A stretch of 41,524 nt of DNA from Gnetum montanum (taxonomy: Eukaryota > Streptophyta > Gnetopsida > Gnetales > Gnetaceae): NCBI GenBank assembly GCA_015680685.1, contig MNCI01035213.1:24130-65653 (forward strand). Reading direction: 5' to 3'. Positions 18,845 to 30,686 of the stretch are shown piece by piece. Each line of letters starts with the position of its first letter. Within the stretch, counting starts at the first letter, position 1. Both the position numbers and the translations under genes were made by a program. The notes under the pieces are model-generated. The model was not told where the DNA came from. It made no database searches and saw only the letters and a list, made by a program, of their open reading frames with translations.

Positions 18845-20034
18845 AATTTTGTTGAAACCATGGGTAGAGATCATAGACAAGGTGGTGTTCATGCATTGGA
18901 TGGCTAAGGACATCTTTGACTAATTTACAACAAGTTGCACCTGAGATAGGTAAGGACTTTGTTTTATATATGTCTTAGTTGTTTAGCTATGTCATGGGCT
19001 ATCTTGGATTGTACATTATGTTTATGATTACATTTTTATGTTTGTATAGTATCTTCTATGAAGTGGGAACCTAGCTAAGACACACAAATTGACTCCTTAC
19101 CAAAGCTTCCCTCTGATGTATCTAGTATACCCTTGAAGCTATCTGAGATTGCTACTAATCTAGCAATGTCATGTACAAAAAATTCATGGGAACTAGAGAG
19201 GTCCAACAAATTTCTATGGGAGGTCAATGCTAAGAGAAGATGATTAGAGATCTCCAAGATTTCAAGGTCTTTATGGAAGCCCAAGTAGTTAACTCAGGAA
19301 AATTGCAAACCAAGGAGCTCATGTGGACCTACTACTAGCATACCATTCAAGACAAAGTAGCACTCATATGGAAGATGGTGGAAAAATAGATGCAAATGGA
19401 CCTCATCTCCTAGAAGGTTGAGAATTGGAAAGGTCATTGTGCTTGGATCCTAGAAAGGGGTAAGAAATAAAAGGCCCACAAGCAATAGTACAAGGTGGAT
19501 TATGGGGCCTACCTCAAGTGGCTCAAGGAGGAGTCAATTAAAAAATCTAAGAGAGAGTTGTTCATCTAGGGGATCTAGGTGGATGGTGCTTATCAAAATT
19601 TTTAGAGTACTTTCATGGTGGAGAAATCCCCTACTCATTAGATTGCAACTACATTATGTAAGACTTCTATAGTTGGTACTACCTAGGAGGCACCTACTTG
19701 GACTATAGTAGATAGGACTAGCATCCTTTCTAGCATTGATCTTGGGGATGTTGACTAGGTCAACATGATGGAGAACCAGATCATCCATCATTTAAAGGAA
19801 GGCCTTCCACATCTATCCTCGGAAGCTATGGAGCTAGAATCCCCATAGGTTGGATGTGCTTTATGTTTTAGTTTTAGTTTTTAGTTATGGTTTTGGCTAT
19901 TGGGCACTAACTAGCTACGTGTTATTGTACTTCAAGCATCAAGAGACATTGGTAACCTTAGCAATGAGGGTGGAGATGATCCACCACTTCCTTCTTTAGA
20001 TGTCCCTTACTATGTTCCATCTACTCATTTTTAG
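18845..20034 (+). pseudogene. element C accessory gene, last three exons, heavily decayed
   Basis: Exon equivalents: about 18845-18949 (IDKVVFMHWMAKDIFD, ending PEIG before GTAAGG), 19050 to about 19847 (SMKWEPS; a decayed core near 19400-19500 reading LERGKK-KAHKQ-YK), and about 19939-20034 (NEGGDDPPLPSLDV, then TAG). Intron 18950-19049 has GT/AG ends at the same place as in A and B. Many TAG stops replace expected CAG or TGG codons, and there is a one-base shift near 18927. Homology rests on position-by-position parallels with A and B. Confidence 0.6.
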
Positions 20035-20330
20035 CTTATTGGTCATATTACTTTTATTTTCATGTTGATGGCTAATGTAAGCAAAGACTATGTTATAAAT
20101 TGTTGTTATTATTTTTTAACATTTTTTCTACATAGTGTGGTCATGGGCATGTATGTTATGGACAATTTAAATTTAAATTTAAAATTTTGGTTTTATTTTT
20201 GGCTATATATATATTATTGTTCTAGCGTTATTAATATTATAAACGACTATGTTAATTTCGATTATAAAGTTAAATGGCTATATGATACAATAATATGCTA
20301 GATAAAAATATAACAAAAGAGATTTTTGCC
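20035..20330. other. AT-rich spacer downstream of the C accessory gene
   Basis: Low-complexity A/T sequence (for example AATTTAAATTTAAATTTAAA near 20165). Nothing coding is recognised; the run open at 20062-20301 is a composition effect. Confidence 0.4.
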
Positions 20331-20564
20331 AATTTTAGGCCGTGGTGAGCATAAGTTGTATTGTTTTGGTAGATGTTGCTACTTTTAGGCCATGGAAGAT
20401 CATGTTATGTGATTGTTTTTGCTAGTTTAAGGCCATGGTGGTTTGTGTTGCCAGTTTAAAGTCTTAGTAGACTATGATGTCAATTCAAGGTTGTAGTAGG
20501 TCATAATGCTAGTTTAGAGTCTTAGTGAACTGCAACATTAGTTTAGGGTCTTAGCAGACTATAG
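20331..20564 (+). repeat. convergent-gene array in C: seven copies, last ones at about 29-bp period
   Basis: Copies begin near 20331, 20380, 20422, 20452, 20481, 20509 and 20538. Early ones read TTTTAGGCCGTGGTGAGC and CTAGTTTAAGGCCATGGTGG; later ones read CAGTTTAAAGTCTTAGTAGA. The CpG present in A and B is changed to TG or CA. Its place (after the accessory gene, before the protease tail) and orientation match A and B. Confidence 0.7.
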
Positions 20565-20859
20565 TTAAAATGAAACTTATATATTTTTTGGTGATTTTAT
20601 GTTTTAAAGTTTTTAAGGCTTTTTGATGTTTATAAGATGAGTAAAAGTAGAGAAAAAGAAATGTTGTAATAAGTAAAAATGCAAATGAAAGTAGGAACTT
20701 AGGCTACATGCATAAAGAGTAAAACCAATTACATAAAAAGGTATAACAAATTACATAAGAAATGTTAGGCTACATGGCCATTGGTGCATTTGATTATAAG
20801 TTCATGGAAGGTTTAGTGTGCACTTCACTTGTGCAGATTCTTTCTAATCCTTGAGAGAT
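20565..20859. other. AT-rich spacer between array and protease tail of C
   Basis: No gene or repeat recognised. Confidence 0.4.
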
Positions 20860-21690
20860 TAGGGAATGAGTAAGGTCTATTCTACACAATGTTATATTCA
20901 CCATCATCTTTACTGATGATGTTAAAAGGAAGCTCATCCCATAACACATCCTATTGCTTATCGTTGGTATTGTTGGCTGTTTGTTCCCTCTTGGATTAAT
21001 GGATTTCATGGCTGGTAGCTTCTTCTGAAAGCTCGACTTTAGGTCCTTGCTCTATATTCACATTGTTGATAGCCAAGGGAACCATGTTATCACCACAAAT
21101 GATGATTTTACCTTCTAAGGAAGGTGAATTTATTGATGTATGGGTGAGGACACAACCCATAATTAAGCCAACCATGATCTTCCTAGGATAAGGTTGAATC
21201 CTAACATCTCCTCTAGCACCAAGAAATTAGCAATTGTGGGGAATTGCTCCCTTGCCACAAAATCCAAGGAGATGGATCCCTTGACAACAACCCTTGATCC
21301 ATTGAAGGATTTAAGAGCTATAGTTGTTATAGGTTGTACTTTCTTTGTTAAGCCCAAGCACTCAATGATCATGCATGGGATGACATTTGTTGTGGCCCCA
21401 TCATCAACATGCACTTGATGCATTTAAACTATCCTACATGTATGGTTATGAACAAAGGATCCCTAATTATGTTGCCATTTTGGATATTAACCTTGATTTT
21501 TCTATCAAAAAATACTAGGGATGTTGACTTCTTCTCCCTTGGTGAGGGAGGAACCAACACTGCATGGATGGGTTCCTCATTATCGAGGATGCCCTCACTA
21601 ACAGGGATGGAAGTCAACATTTTAATGAACTCGTAATGATGTGTGGAAAAAGTCATGATGAGATCATATAAGCTTAGAGTTTTATTCTTT
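20860..21690 (-). pseudogene. element C aspartic protease and tail
   Basis: Open segments give MLTSIPVSEGILDNEEPIHA and, in a neighbouring frame, HVDDGATTNVIPCMIIECLGL, GSISLDFVAREQFPTIANF and GFNLILGRSWLA (about 21423 to 21163). The tail includes DVLWDELPFNIISKDDGEY, paralleling A. Stops and shifts, including one at about 21425, break the frame. Confidence 0.75.
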
Positions 21691-22400
21691 TGATTGAGGG
21701 ATTACCTAACTTGATCCATCGCACTAAGGAAGTTTTTATTATTGGCCATAGACTTTTTGCCTTGGTTATGCTCTACTTCCTCCATGAATCCCAAACTATG
21801 AACTTTGACTTTAGGTTGTGGTTGTTAGGGCTTTTCCTTATTCTTTTGGTTATCCTTCTATGGCTTATTGATTAGAGCAAGTTAGGTAGAGGAGGTCATG
21901 GGTATAACAGAAAGGGGGATGGGCTTCAGTGGATTCACTTTCTTTCATGCCTCTATCTACTTATTACCCTTGCTACTAGGCTTTTTCTTATGCTTCTTCC
22001 TTTACTTGGTTGAGGTTTTTCAGTTGTCAGTCATTGGTTGTAAGGAAGATGCAGTAGCATTAGCCATAATAGGAGGTCATTGTGCAATTGGTTAGGCTAT
22101 GGCTAGTTGGGTTGTGTTAGTTTGGGGCATCCTGATGACAAAAGGTTCTCTTGGAGATATTCGTTATAGTACTCTTATGACAAGGGGATCTTGAGTTGGT
22201 GGAAGCTAAAGAAGCCCTTTCATCATATTGGGGTACTTAGATCATGAATGGTTCTCTTGAGGATATGCATTCATTAGTAATGTTGAATGCTAAAATAGTG
22301 TAAGGGCTATCATTAGGATTGAATAGGTTTTTGTAGACCTACATCAACTAATTTTATGGCTGGACTAGGTTGGAAACATCTAAGACTAGCTTCCCCTATC
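21691..22400 (-). pseudogene. element C gag-protease linker
   Basis: Fragments of the repeated linker motif survive in order: EPFMI-VPQ (about 22250), DPLVIRVL (about 22185) and EPFVIRMPQ (about 22145). The rest is stop-ridden. Confidence 0.5.
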
Positions 22401-24452
22401 TATCATCCTTTGCAGGTCATCTTTTAGCATGAGGTAGAAGTCTATGTCATGACCAGGCAGTTGGTGATAATGGCAAAAATGATCTTATTTGAAGTATCTA
22501 GGCAGTTGTGGATCAACCTTTGTTGCTCAAGTGAGGTCCCTGGCTATTTTGCATAGATGCTTATGCTTCTTTTAAGCGGCTTTGGTCATCTATTTGTATT
22601 GCATGTGACCACTCTTTAAAAGTTGATCTAGTAACTTGTATGGTTTCAAAGGCAAGGTAGTGTATTTGCTTTGGTCATTTCACTTAAAACTTGGCCTAGT
22701 TGTAGTTGATATAGTGGCCCTAGATGTTGATGGTTGGCTATCATGGCTATTAGTGGAAGCCTAGGGTGGATTGTTCCTTGGACCTTGGCTAGTGATGTTT
22801 GCTTCTTTGGTTATTATTGCTACAACTATGTTGTTTTTTTTTATCTTTTCCTTGTTTCTTCATGTATGTTGATTTTTATATGCTACAAAGGGTAGATCAT
22901 GACTAGCCTTCATAGCATCCTCTATATTCTTAGTTTGGGAAAATGCTTGGCTAAGGGACCATGGGTCAAGGTAGTATACCTTGTACTTGATAAAGTCATT
23001 CATCACCCCCTTGAATATAGCTAAAAAGTGGGCTTTGGCAATGGGTTTTGGTATTTCATTCCCTAGTCCATTCCACCATTGAATGAACTTTTGCATGAGC
23101 TCAAGGGATCCCTGCTTGACCTTTATGAGTTGGTCAAACATCGTATCAAGCTTCAAGTTATACTTGAATTAGTTGACAAACTGGGCTATGAAGTCCTCTA
23201 GAGAGGATATTAATCCTCTAGGTAAGGTGTGGTACCAATCAAGTGCTTTTCTAGTCAAAGATATAGGGAAAATCCTCATGGTAGTATGAGGCCATGATTG
23301 TAATAGCAAGCACTTGAATCTAAAGGCTATAAGATAAGCATTGGGATCACCTCCTCTATTATACTTGCTAAATTGGGGAATAGGGATACCAAGAGGGAAT
23401 GTCAAGGGTGGAACCACAAGACTGATGGGATCATCTTGGTAGAAGTCCATAATCTTGATAGTTTGTGAAGTAGAGGCTTTAAGCCTCTTCAACTCCTCTG
23501 TCATGTCCTAGATCATTTGGAAGGCTTGATCCAGGTCCTATGGTGGTCCTATTGATTGTGGGGCTTGCACATATGGTTGTGGCATCTGTTGCAAGGCTTG
23601 TGGACTTGCTATGGATTGTAGGCTAGAATAAAGAGGTTGTGTCATGGTCGTAGCTTGTGGGCCAAACAAGGAAAATGAAGCTTATGTTGGTACCTAAGGC
23701 ATAAATAGGATAAAGGAGGTGTGTGATCCCTGAGTTGCTTGGGGATTTATAGTGGACCCCACATGACTGGTCCATGGGATAATAGTAGTAGTTATCACTA
23801 TCATTGATCGAATTAACCTAGGTTGGGTATCAAGGGACATGGAGAAGTGAAAGGTGGTTGGCTATGCCATTGATTGTGCTTAGTGTGTAGCAATGGTTAG
23901 CATGGGCCCAAACATGATAAGGTACGATGGGGATGAAGGTGGTAGAACTTGTCTAGAGGAAGATGTGAAGGGGGTAGAGATGGGCTATGGCCTTGGAGGT
24001 CCCTTGTTAAAAAGGTCCCTTCACAAGGTTTCTATGCTCAAACTCTACTCTAAATTCATCATCCTCCTATGGTTGCCTCTTAGAGGTAGTCTTCTAGTTG
24101 TCTTCATCAACTTCAATGAGAATGGTTAAGATGCTAGCGTAGATGTCATTGAGGGGTATTTGGTCATAGGGGAAGGGAATATACTTCTTTCCATCATGAT
24201 GGATGAAACTGAATTCCCTCTTGGCCTCTAGTTCCACTTGTGGGATTAGCATGCTAGCTTGGATCTTGGACAAATGAAGTTATAGTCTTCTTCATTTATC
24301 ATTGTGAAACTAGGAATTTATTTCCTAAGTCTAAGAGATTTCCTACATTCCATTACTATAAGGTCTTTAGGCTCATAAACCCTCATGTGTTATTAGTCTA
24401 ATCCACTATCAATGCAATTATAAGGCAACTTGGTTGATTGTTGGAGAGACAT
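22401..24452 (-). pseudogene. gag: element C gag
   Basis: The start at 24452 is by analogy with A and B. The N-terminal part has SLRLRK and NEEDYNFIC. The core is the clearest: MDFYQDDPISLVVPPLTFP, SKYNRGGDPNAYLIAFRFKC, LTRKALDWYHTLPRG (23504 to 23169), then, after one stop, KVKQGSLELMQKFIQWW and FKGVMNDFIKYKVYYLDPW (23156 to 22860). Unlike B, the core is not deleted. The knuckle near 22480 is degenerate. Confidence 0.75.
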
Positions 24453-26818
24453 GGTTATAGTGCTAAAAATGGCTTAAAACAAGCTATTTAAGGAAAAAGT
24501 AGAAGGAAAATCCCAACAAGTGGAACTCAAAAAATGGTTAAAGGAAGCAAAAATAGCTAAAAATGGAGCACTTTCTATAATTAGTAAGTGGAGGATAATG
24601 GACATTTGCCCTTTTACCAAAAATAGAAAGCAGAAAACATTGGTGTTAAGCCTCACCCACGCTGGGCTCCCAACTACCTCTACGCTAGGTATGGTAGGGG
24701 GGAAAGAAGGAGGTTGAGATGATAGGAATCTCACACCTTCTAATCCAACCTTGATGGGTTGGGAATGGGGGAGGTTAAAAACCAAAGTAAAAAGTTGATG
24801 CTACATGTCACCTACACTGGCCTCCCAACTACCTCTACACTAAGTATGGAAAGTGGGGGGGTGTTGGTTGAAGAAGGGAGGTGAGATCATGGGAGTCTAA
24901 CACCTTCTAATCCAATGTTGATGAAGGGGGAGAGGTTGAAACCAAAGTGGAAAAATTTGTGTTTTTCTATTAGAACTTGGTTTTGGAGGGTTACCAATTT
25001 TCTTAGCTAGGAAAGATGGTGGAGAAGCTAACTTCTAGAAGTTTGCTGGTTTCTGGAAGGGTTGCACCACCCACTTTGAAAACTAAAACGAATTCATAGA
25101 AAAAAGGAAAAGGAGGGATAGGCTTCAACAATGACTTTGGACAAGAAAAGTCACAACAATTGCTATGAAAATCCAAAACTAGATCACCTACAACTTCTAC
25201 ATTGTAGTATTGGTCATAGGGGGGAGGGGAAGGGTTTGATTTTTCAAATTTTTGATTGTAAAAAAAAGAAAAAGGCTTTCAACTTGCAACATTGGCAGTG
25301 GGAAAGACATATTTGATCATAGAAATCAAGTGGAAGTCCTCCTTTATGCACTATAAAACTATTGCAATTGGAAAAGTTAGTCATTGGAAAATTGATAGAT
25401 TTGGCACAGTAGCCTCAACCTAGAATCTCAAGGGCCTCCAAAAAATGAGATTCTAGATGCTCTGGATGGTCTAGTACATCACCCAGGGATATATAGAATG
25501 CAAAAAAAAATTATGCAAAGGATGAAAAATAAAAATTTGAAAATTAAAAGCAAAATATTCTACATAGAAACTAAAATTTTAAAAATTTATTTAAATAAAT
25601 AAAGAATAAATTTATGGATGTGTATAAGTGTTGCCCTTGAGTGAGTAGAAGGGGGTTCACTAGGGCAAGAATTTTGAGCCCCTTGAAGCCGATGTGATCT
25701 ACTTCCCAATATAGATGCTCAACCACTCCTAATGCTTTTGAACCTCCTCTATTGCAACCTTAGATTTGCAACTTGGGTTACTACTAGGGAGTGAGAAAAG
25801 AGGAAATTTTGGCTACCAAATTGCTCCATGCTAGGGTTCGTAAATCCCAAAAATGTAGCATTAACACCAAAAATCCACAAGTCTTAGGGGAGGATTACAA
25901 AGGCTACAATGCTTCCACACTGGGGTTTAAGAAAATGCAAGCATGGGAGATTGCAAGAGCTCTTGAGTGCTTGAAAATACCCAAGTGCCAAAAATGCCAA
26001 AAGTCTTGAATTTCCAAATAGTTTGTAATCATGAAAAATTGTGCCACTGTAAAAAATTTCTGAACCTATAAATGGTGCTTGGGGTTGGTTTTTATAGGTT
26101 TTAGATCATGAATGGTGCTGCATAATGGCTGTAATTTGGCTTCACAACAATGGCTGTAATTTTTCTACAAATTTCTACCTTGTATAGGTGAGATGGATGC
26201 CCAAATTTGAGGGGTTACCTCATATAGGAAGTGCTTTTTCCCCATGGTCATTCTGTTTACTATAAATAGTAACAAGGGCATACCTTCTATGCTAAAGATA
26301 GATCTTTCATGTTGAGCCTTCTACCATCCTTGCTAAAGTGGATGGCCAATGTTAGAATGCATGGAATGTTGAAATATAGCTTTTGTAGGTTCCATGCTAG
26401 GGGCATGTAGTTTCCATGCTTTGGGAAGGTGGGGTGGGGAGGAGAGGAGTTTCCATGCTAAGGGGAAAACCCCTACTCCTCCATGCTAAGGGTAGATGAG
26501 ATTTACCTCTTATAGATGTTGACAATGTAGAAAAGTATGTACCCTCCATAAAAACCATCAAATTGCCATTTTTGGCATTTCAAAAGGTAATTTTGATCTT
26601 CCCAAGCCTATATTAGACACTAGGTGAGTTTTTTTCACTTGGAAAATGAGGCTTTGATCACTTATAAGGCATTTAAGTCCCAAAAGTCTGGAATATGTGA
26701 GATTGTTCCTTATGGATTACAGTCTTCACATTTATAATGAATTTTTACCTTAGGTTTCATGGGGTGAAAGCTACATGATGAAAATTGGCCATAACATGTA
26801 AAGTTTTGTGGTGTTTCA
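24453..26818 (-). promoter_or_regulatory. element C LTR/promoter and gag leader
   Basis: TATAAAAACCAACCCC lies on minus at 26096 to 26089, like A's TATA. The right edge at 26818 reads TGAAACACCACAAAACTTT on minus. Instead of GCGTATACGC words this copy has repeated CCATGCTARGGG (near 25827, 26393, 26415, 26452, 26480). The leader is longer than in A or B, partly because of a tandem duplication at 24660-24955. Confidence 0.5.
24660..24955. repeat. tandem duplication of about 155-160 bp in the C leader
   Basis: CTCCCAACTACCTCTAC starts at 24667 and again at 24822, CACACCTTCTAATCCAA-like text follows in both, and ACCAAAGT occurs at 24781 and 24941. The copies differ by small indels and substitutions. 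Confidence 0.8.
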
Positions 26819-28032
26819 GATGAAACTTGGTTTCTATGTTGACTTCTCATTGTCCTAAGTAAAAGTATTTGTAAGAAGGATAATAATACTATAGTTTCTC
26901 TCTAATCAAATGGATAAGTGGTAGACGGTAGAGGTATTTGTAATCATTCACCTTTATTTGAAATTTTAAAGATGAATATATCTTTTAGAAGCTAAAATAT
27001 TGTGAATTTAAAAGATACTCTAGAACTTGCCAGTTTTAGAGAGTAAATAGTCATATGAGAAATAAAAGAAAATTTCATAAAGTTATGAAAAACATGGAAT
27101 TTTGTAGAATTTTTCAAATTTCCATTATCTACACATATTTTTTTATGTTGTTCACTACGTAAGGTTTTTGGATTTGATCACAAGGGAATGCAGAGTTTAA
27201 CAAAAGCCTTTCCAAGTTCACAAATATTTATGGAAAATCATGAGAGCATCATCTAGGATTTTGAAATAAATAACAAAAACTTAGGCTATCACAAACATAA
27301 ATTACATCCTAGAGGAAAAAGAAAGATGGGTATTTGAGGAATAGAAAAAACCTACATCACTAGATTATTTCAAATGAGCAATATTAAGATTTAGAAAATA
27401 AAAAATTCTAAGAAATATTTCTCATTTAGCAAAATCAACAACACTCATCACAAGTAGAGGAACTCTTGAGTAAAATAAAAAAAATATATTTAAACATCAA
27501 TTAAAATTTAAAAGCCTAGACTCAAGAATAGGGCACCATGAATTCATAAATGAGCCACAACACTTGGACGATATTTGTTCCAAGGTTTGAAATGGCATTA
27601 GGGCTAGTAGAGATGACATCAAAGCCCTTGTTATGAATGCAAAGCTAGAAACAATTTATTAGTTCACATTGCAATGACAAAGAAACATGCATCCTCCCCT
27701 AACTGGATCAAACTAGAACCCAAAAATGATGCTTGTGGCTTAGGTAGAGCCATTATCCATAATGATTATGGAAGCAACATAGTAATGAAGGCAACGATGG
27801 CATAGCTGCAAGACTCCATCGATGAAGGACTAGAGAGAATCTGTGTTTGCTTGGTAGAAATGACATCAAAGTTAAGTAGAGCACAAAAAATGGTAGAGTT
27901 CCCTTCAAACAAGGGAAGAGGATGCTGCAGTGCATGGCATCAAGGATATGGGAAATGAACATACCCCACAATGATTACATGTTTTGTATAAATGTGTTGA
28001 TGAACATGATGTCAAGGATATGAGGCCTTAAT
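26819..28032. other. unassigned AT-rich sequence
   Basis: No recognisable coding, LTR or repeat structure. The longest minus-strand run (27971-27753) resembles nothing known. It may be old host flank or an unrecognised element. Confidence 0.4.
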
Positions 28033-28055
28033 AATATATATATATATATATATAT
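28033..28055. repeat. TA microsatellite
   Basis: An uninterrupted (TA)n tract of about 23 bp directly before the proposed start of LTR-like repeat G. Confidence 0.9.
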
Positions 28056-29512
28056 TGTAGAACCTTAAAGTTGGGTTGGGCTTATAGATTAGAAAAGAAG
28101 GATTTATGAACATATGATAAGTATAACTTTATTTTTGAAAAATTTCCATAGGAAGTTATAATTAATTCTCCTTGATATTTGTAATCTCTTATGAGAAAAT
28201 TGCTAACTTTGACATATATTTCTCTATTTTTTGTAACTTCTTATGGTAATCTCCATGATATTTGTTACCAAGAAACACTTGGAAACTATAGCTCAAATTT
28301 CTAATAACTTCCTATGGAAGTTATAACCTCTAGGGTGGTTATAAATTAATATTTCCAAATATTAGTAGTACCCTTAACATTTCATGATTATTGTAACTAC
28401 CCTAAAGTCACTATAAAAGGGCCTTCAAAGGTAGAGTGGGGGAATATTGGGAGAAGTAACTTTGAAGAATTCTTGTGAAGAATGGCTTGCTAGAGGCATC
28501 AATTAAGGTTCTTTTTTTTAATCCTATGAGTTTATTTCTTCCCATTTTGTTTTAGTTACTAAGCTAATAGTTTTGATAGTATCATGCTTGGCATTTAATT
28601 TTTGGATTTTTCTAGGCTATCGTTATAGCTCTATTTTTTCATAATATTAGACTTCTATTAAGGTTTGCCATAAAAGATCTTATGTTGTTAAAAAGCCTCT
28701 AGAGAAATTTAATAGTAATTTCTAAATGAAATTGCCTATTTTGAGCATAAAGAATCTATGAAAATCTTTGGTATTTTAAGACAACTAAAATAGCTTCATT
28801 ATTTTAAAGAGTATTGCCTTGCTATTTCAATCTTGAAATTGTCAAATTTTTGTAAAGGCTCTGTTGAATGAAACTCTTGAAAACTATTAACTAGCCAAAA
28901 TGGAGACTTGTACTTTGTTTTTTACATAACATTTTTGGCACTATGATAAGATTATCTTTTATGAAATTGCTTGTTGAGCTTAGAGGGTTTGGACAATTTG
29001 TAGTTAGATTGAACTGGAATAACTTTATTGCAAAGTGTTTCCCCATGTCAATTTATCTTGCTTAAATATTTGAGATTTCACATAAGAATGATTTCTTTTC
29101 TTTCTCTTTCTATGTCCATTGAATCTCACTCTATTCCTAGTTTTCTCGTGGAACTTTCTCTCTAGGAGAAATTTGAGGTTTGGTAGAATTATGCTTGAAT
29201 GTTTTTGCAAAATTTTATTTGTTAACGTACTATAGGTACTATATAGACTAAGTGATTGGACAGAATAGGAACCTTCAAAAACTTATGGTATTTAATAAAG
29301 CTAGCTAAATTTATTTTATGATTTCTAATTAAAATTCCATACTCAATCATTTTGACATGTACAACAACAAACACATAGTCACAATTTGTTCATTTCATAA
29401 CTACTGAGTCTATTTGGAGGTATTTGAGCCTTGGTGCTTCTAGAGACTAACAAGCACCTAAACCCTATTTGAAGAACACCTTTGTTTTCCATGACCCCAA
29501 AGGTCATGAGAC
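28056..29512 (+). mobile_element. repeat G copy 1, LTR-like, plus orientation
   Basis: The last 420 bp (about 29092-29512) align in reverse complement to 41095-41524. A 21-base exact match lies at 29200-29220 versus 41395-41415, and the TATTTGGAGGTAT region near 29412 matches that near 41190. A TATA box (TATAAAAGGGCC) lies at 28412. The proposed start TGTAGAAC at 28056 and the end at about 29512, set by the G copy 2 boundary, would give an LTR of about 1.45 kb. The right end is well supported; the left end is a guess. G appears to sit in element F. Confidence 0.55.
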
Positions 29513-29559
29513 TTGAAGGCCCCCACATTGGAAATCTAGTCATAAATGGTCACTAATAG

Positions 29560-30629
29560 AAATCATACCTTTCTTCAATTTTCACTATTGGATGTTCATC
29601 AATAAGTGCCATACAAATGAGATGTGACCTTATGGAGGTGTCTTCTATTTCTTATTCACTTTTTTCATCATCCCAACTAGCGTAAATATTTTTCTTTTTT
29701 GTTTTAGCTTTGGATTGGTCCTTCTTTTAAAACTTGCAAATACTTGGGCATTTGGAGGCCACATGGCCTCTACCACCACATATCCAATATACTATACATG
29801 ATGCATTAGGATTAGAATTTTTAAAATTATTACCTATTTTCTTACCTTTGATTCTAGATTGGTTGAAGCTCTTTCCTTTTTGTGCTAGTAATCTTTGAAC
29901 TCTTCTTGACAAGAGAGCTAATTCATTATCACTATTTGCATTATGTTTAGATTGATGCTTCTCCTTTGATGAGCTTTTTAGGGAAATATGGTTTTCTTTG
30001 ATTTCACCTTCACTTATGAGATTCATCTCATAAGTAATACATGCACTTTGAAGCTCTTTGAAGTTTTGGAATATCAAATCCCTAATCTCTTCCATATCTA
30101 TAACTTTTGGTCTAAACTGAGACTACAAAGTTGTAATCATTTTAATAATGACATGGCTTTTAGGTGAGTAATTTTCCATTCCTTAGATAGCTACCACTAA
30201 ATGATTAGCTTTAGAAAAATAATCCTTGATTTTTTCTTCTCTCATTTTAAGTTTATGATACTCACTTTGTAATATAAGAAGCTCAGATTGCTTGACAACA
30301 GATGTACCTTCATAGATAGCTTCTAGAGTTTTCCAAATTTATTTCATGGTTTTGTACCTAGATACTCTATTGAATTTAAATTTACTTAAGGCATAATAAA
30401 GAAAATTTATTTTTTAATCAAACATAAACTTACCTTTTTCACCCTACATCCATTTTCTTCTTACCTTTGTATCTCTTGTGGTACTATTGATGGGTGGCAT
30501 GTATCCATTTAGGATGGATTCCTAGACTTTAAAGTCCATGAATTTAAAAAATCCTTGCATTCTAGTCTTCTAGTACATAAAGTTGATCCCATAAAAAATT
30601 AGTGACTTGGTGTATGATGTCCCTTCCAT
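29560..30629 (-). pseudogene. gag: element F copia-type gag (UBN2-like) with zinc knuckle remnant
   Basis: From the start at 30629 the text reads LIFYGINFMY-KTRMQGFF, MDFKVWESILNGYMPP, IWKTLEAIYEGTSVVKQSEL and NFKELQSACITYEM, the pattern of Ty1/copia gag (nucleocapsid precursor). The knuckle YWICGGRGHVASKC (about 29770) has Tyr in place of the first Cys of CxxCxxxxHxxxxC. The end (YASWDDEKSE and LICMALIDE) matches the acidic ATWDDE and CLMA segments of the family. Several stops are present; the piece 30095 to 29727 is open. Confidence 0.75.
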
Positions 30630-30671
30630 TGTTTACTCTTAAGACATTAAGCTCAAAAATTAAGAGTAGCA

Positions 30672-30684
30672 AGCTTTGATACCA
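30672..30684 (-). promoter_or_regulatory. primer-binding site, initiator tRNA-Met type
   Basis: The minus strand reads TGGTATCAAAGCT two bases inside the LTR end. This is the usual copia primer-binding site (TGGTATCAGAGC) with one change. It fixes the LTR end at 30687 and the orientation of F. Confidence 0.8.
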
Positions 30685-30686
30685 CT

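Larger units (their letters stand above)
18845..26818 (-). mobile_element. element C: decayed relative of A
   Basis: In the gag direction (minus): LTR/promoter and leader (26818 to 24453), gag (24452 to about 22401), linker, protease (to about 20860), array, and the accessory gene on plus (about 18845-20034). CpG is almost absent and stops are frequent in every frame. No RT, RNase H or integrase was found. It is truncated at the left by the junction with B. Confidence 0.65.
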
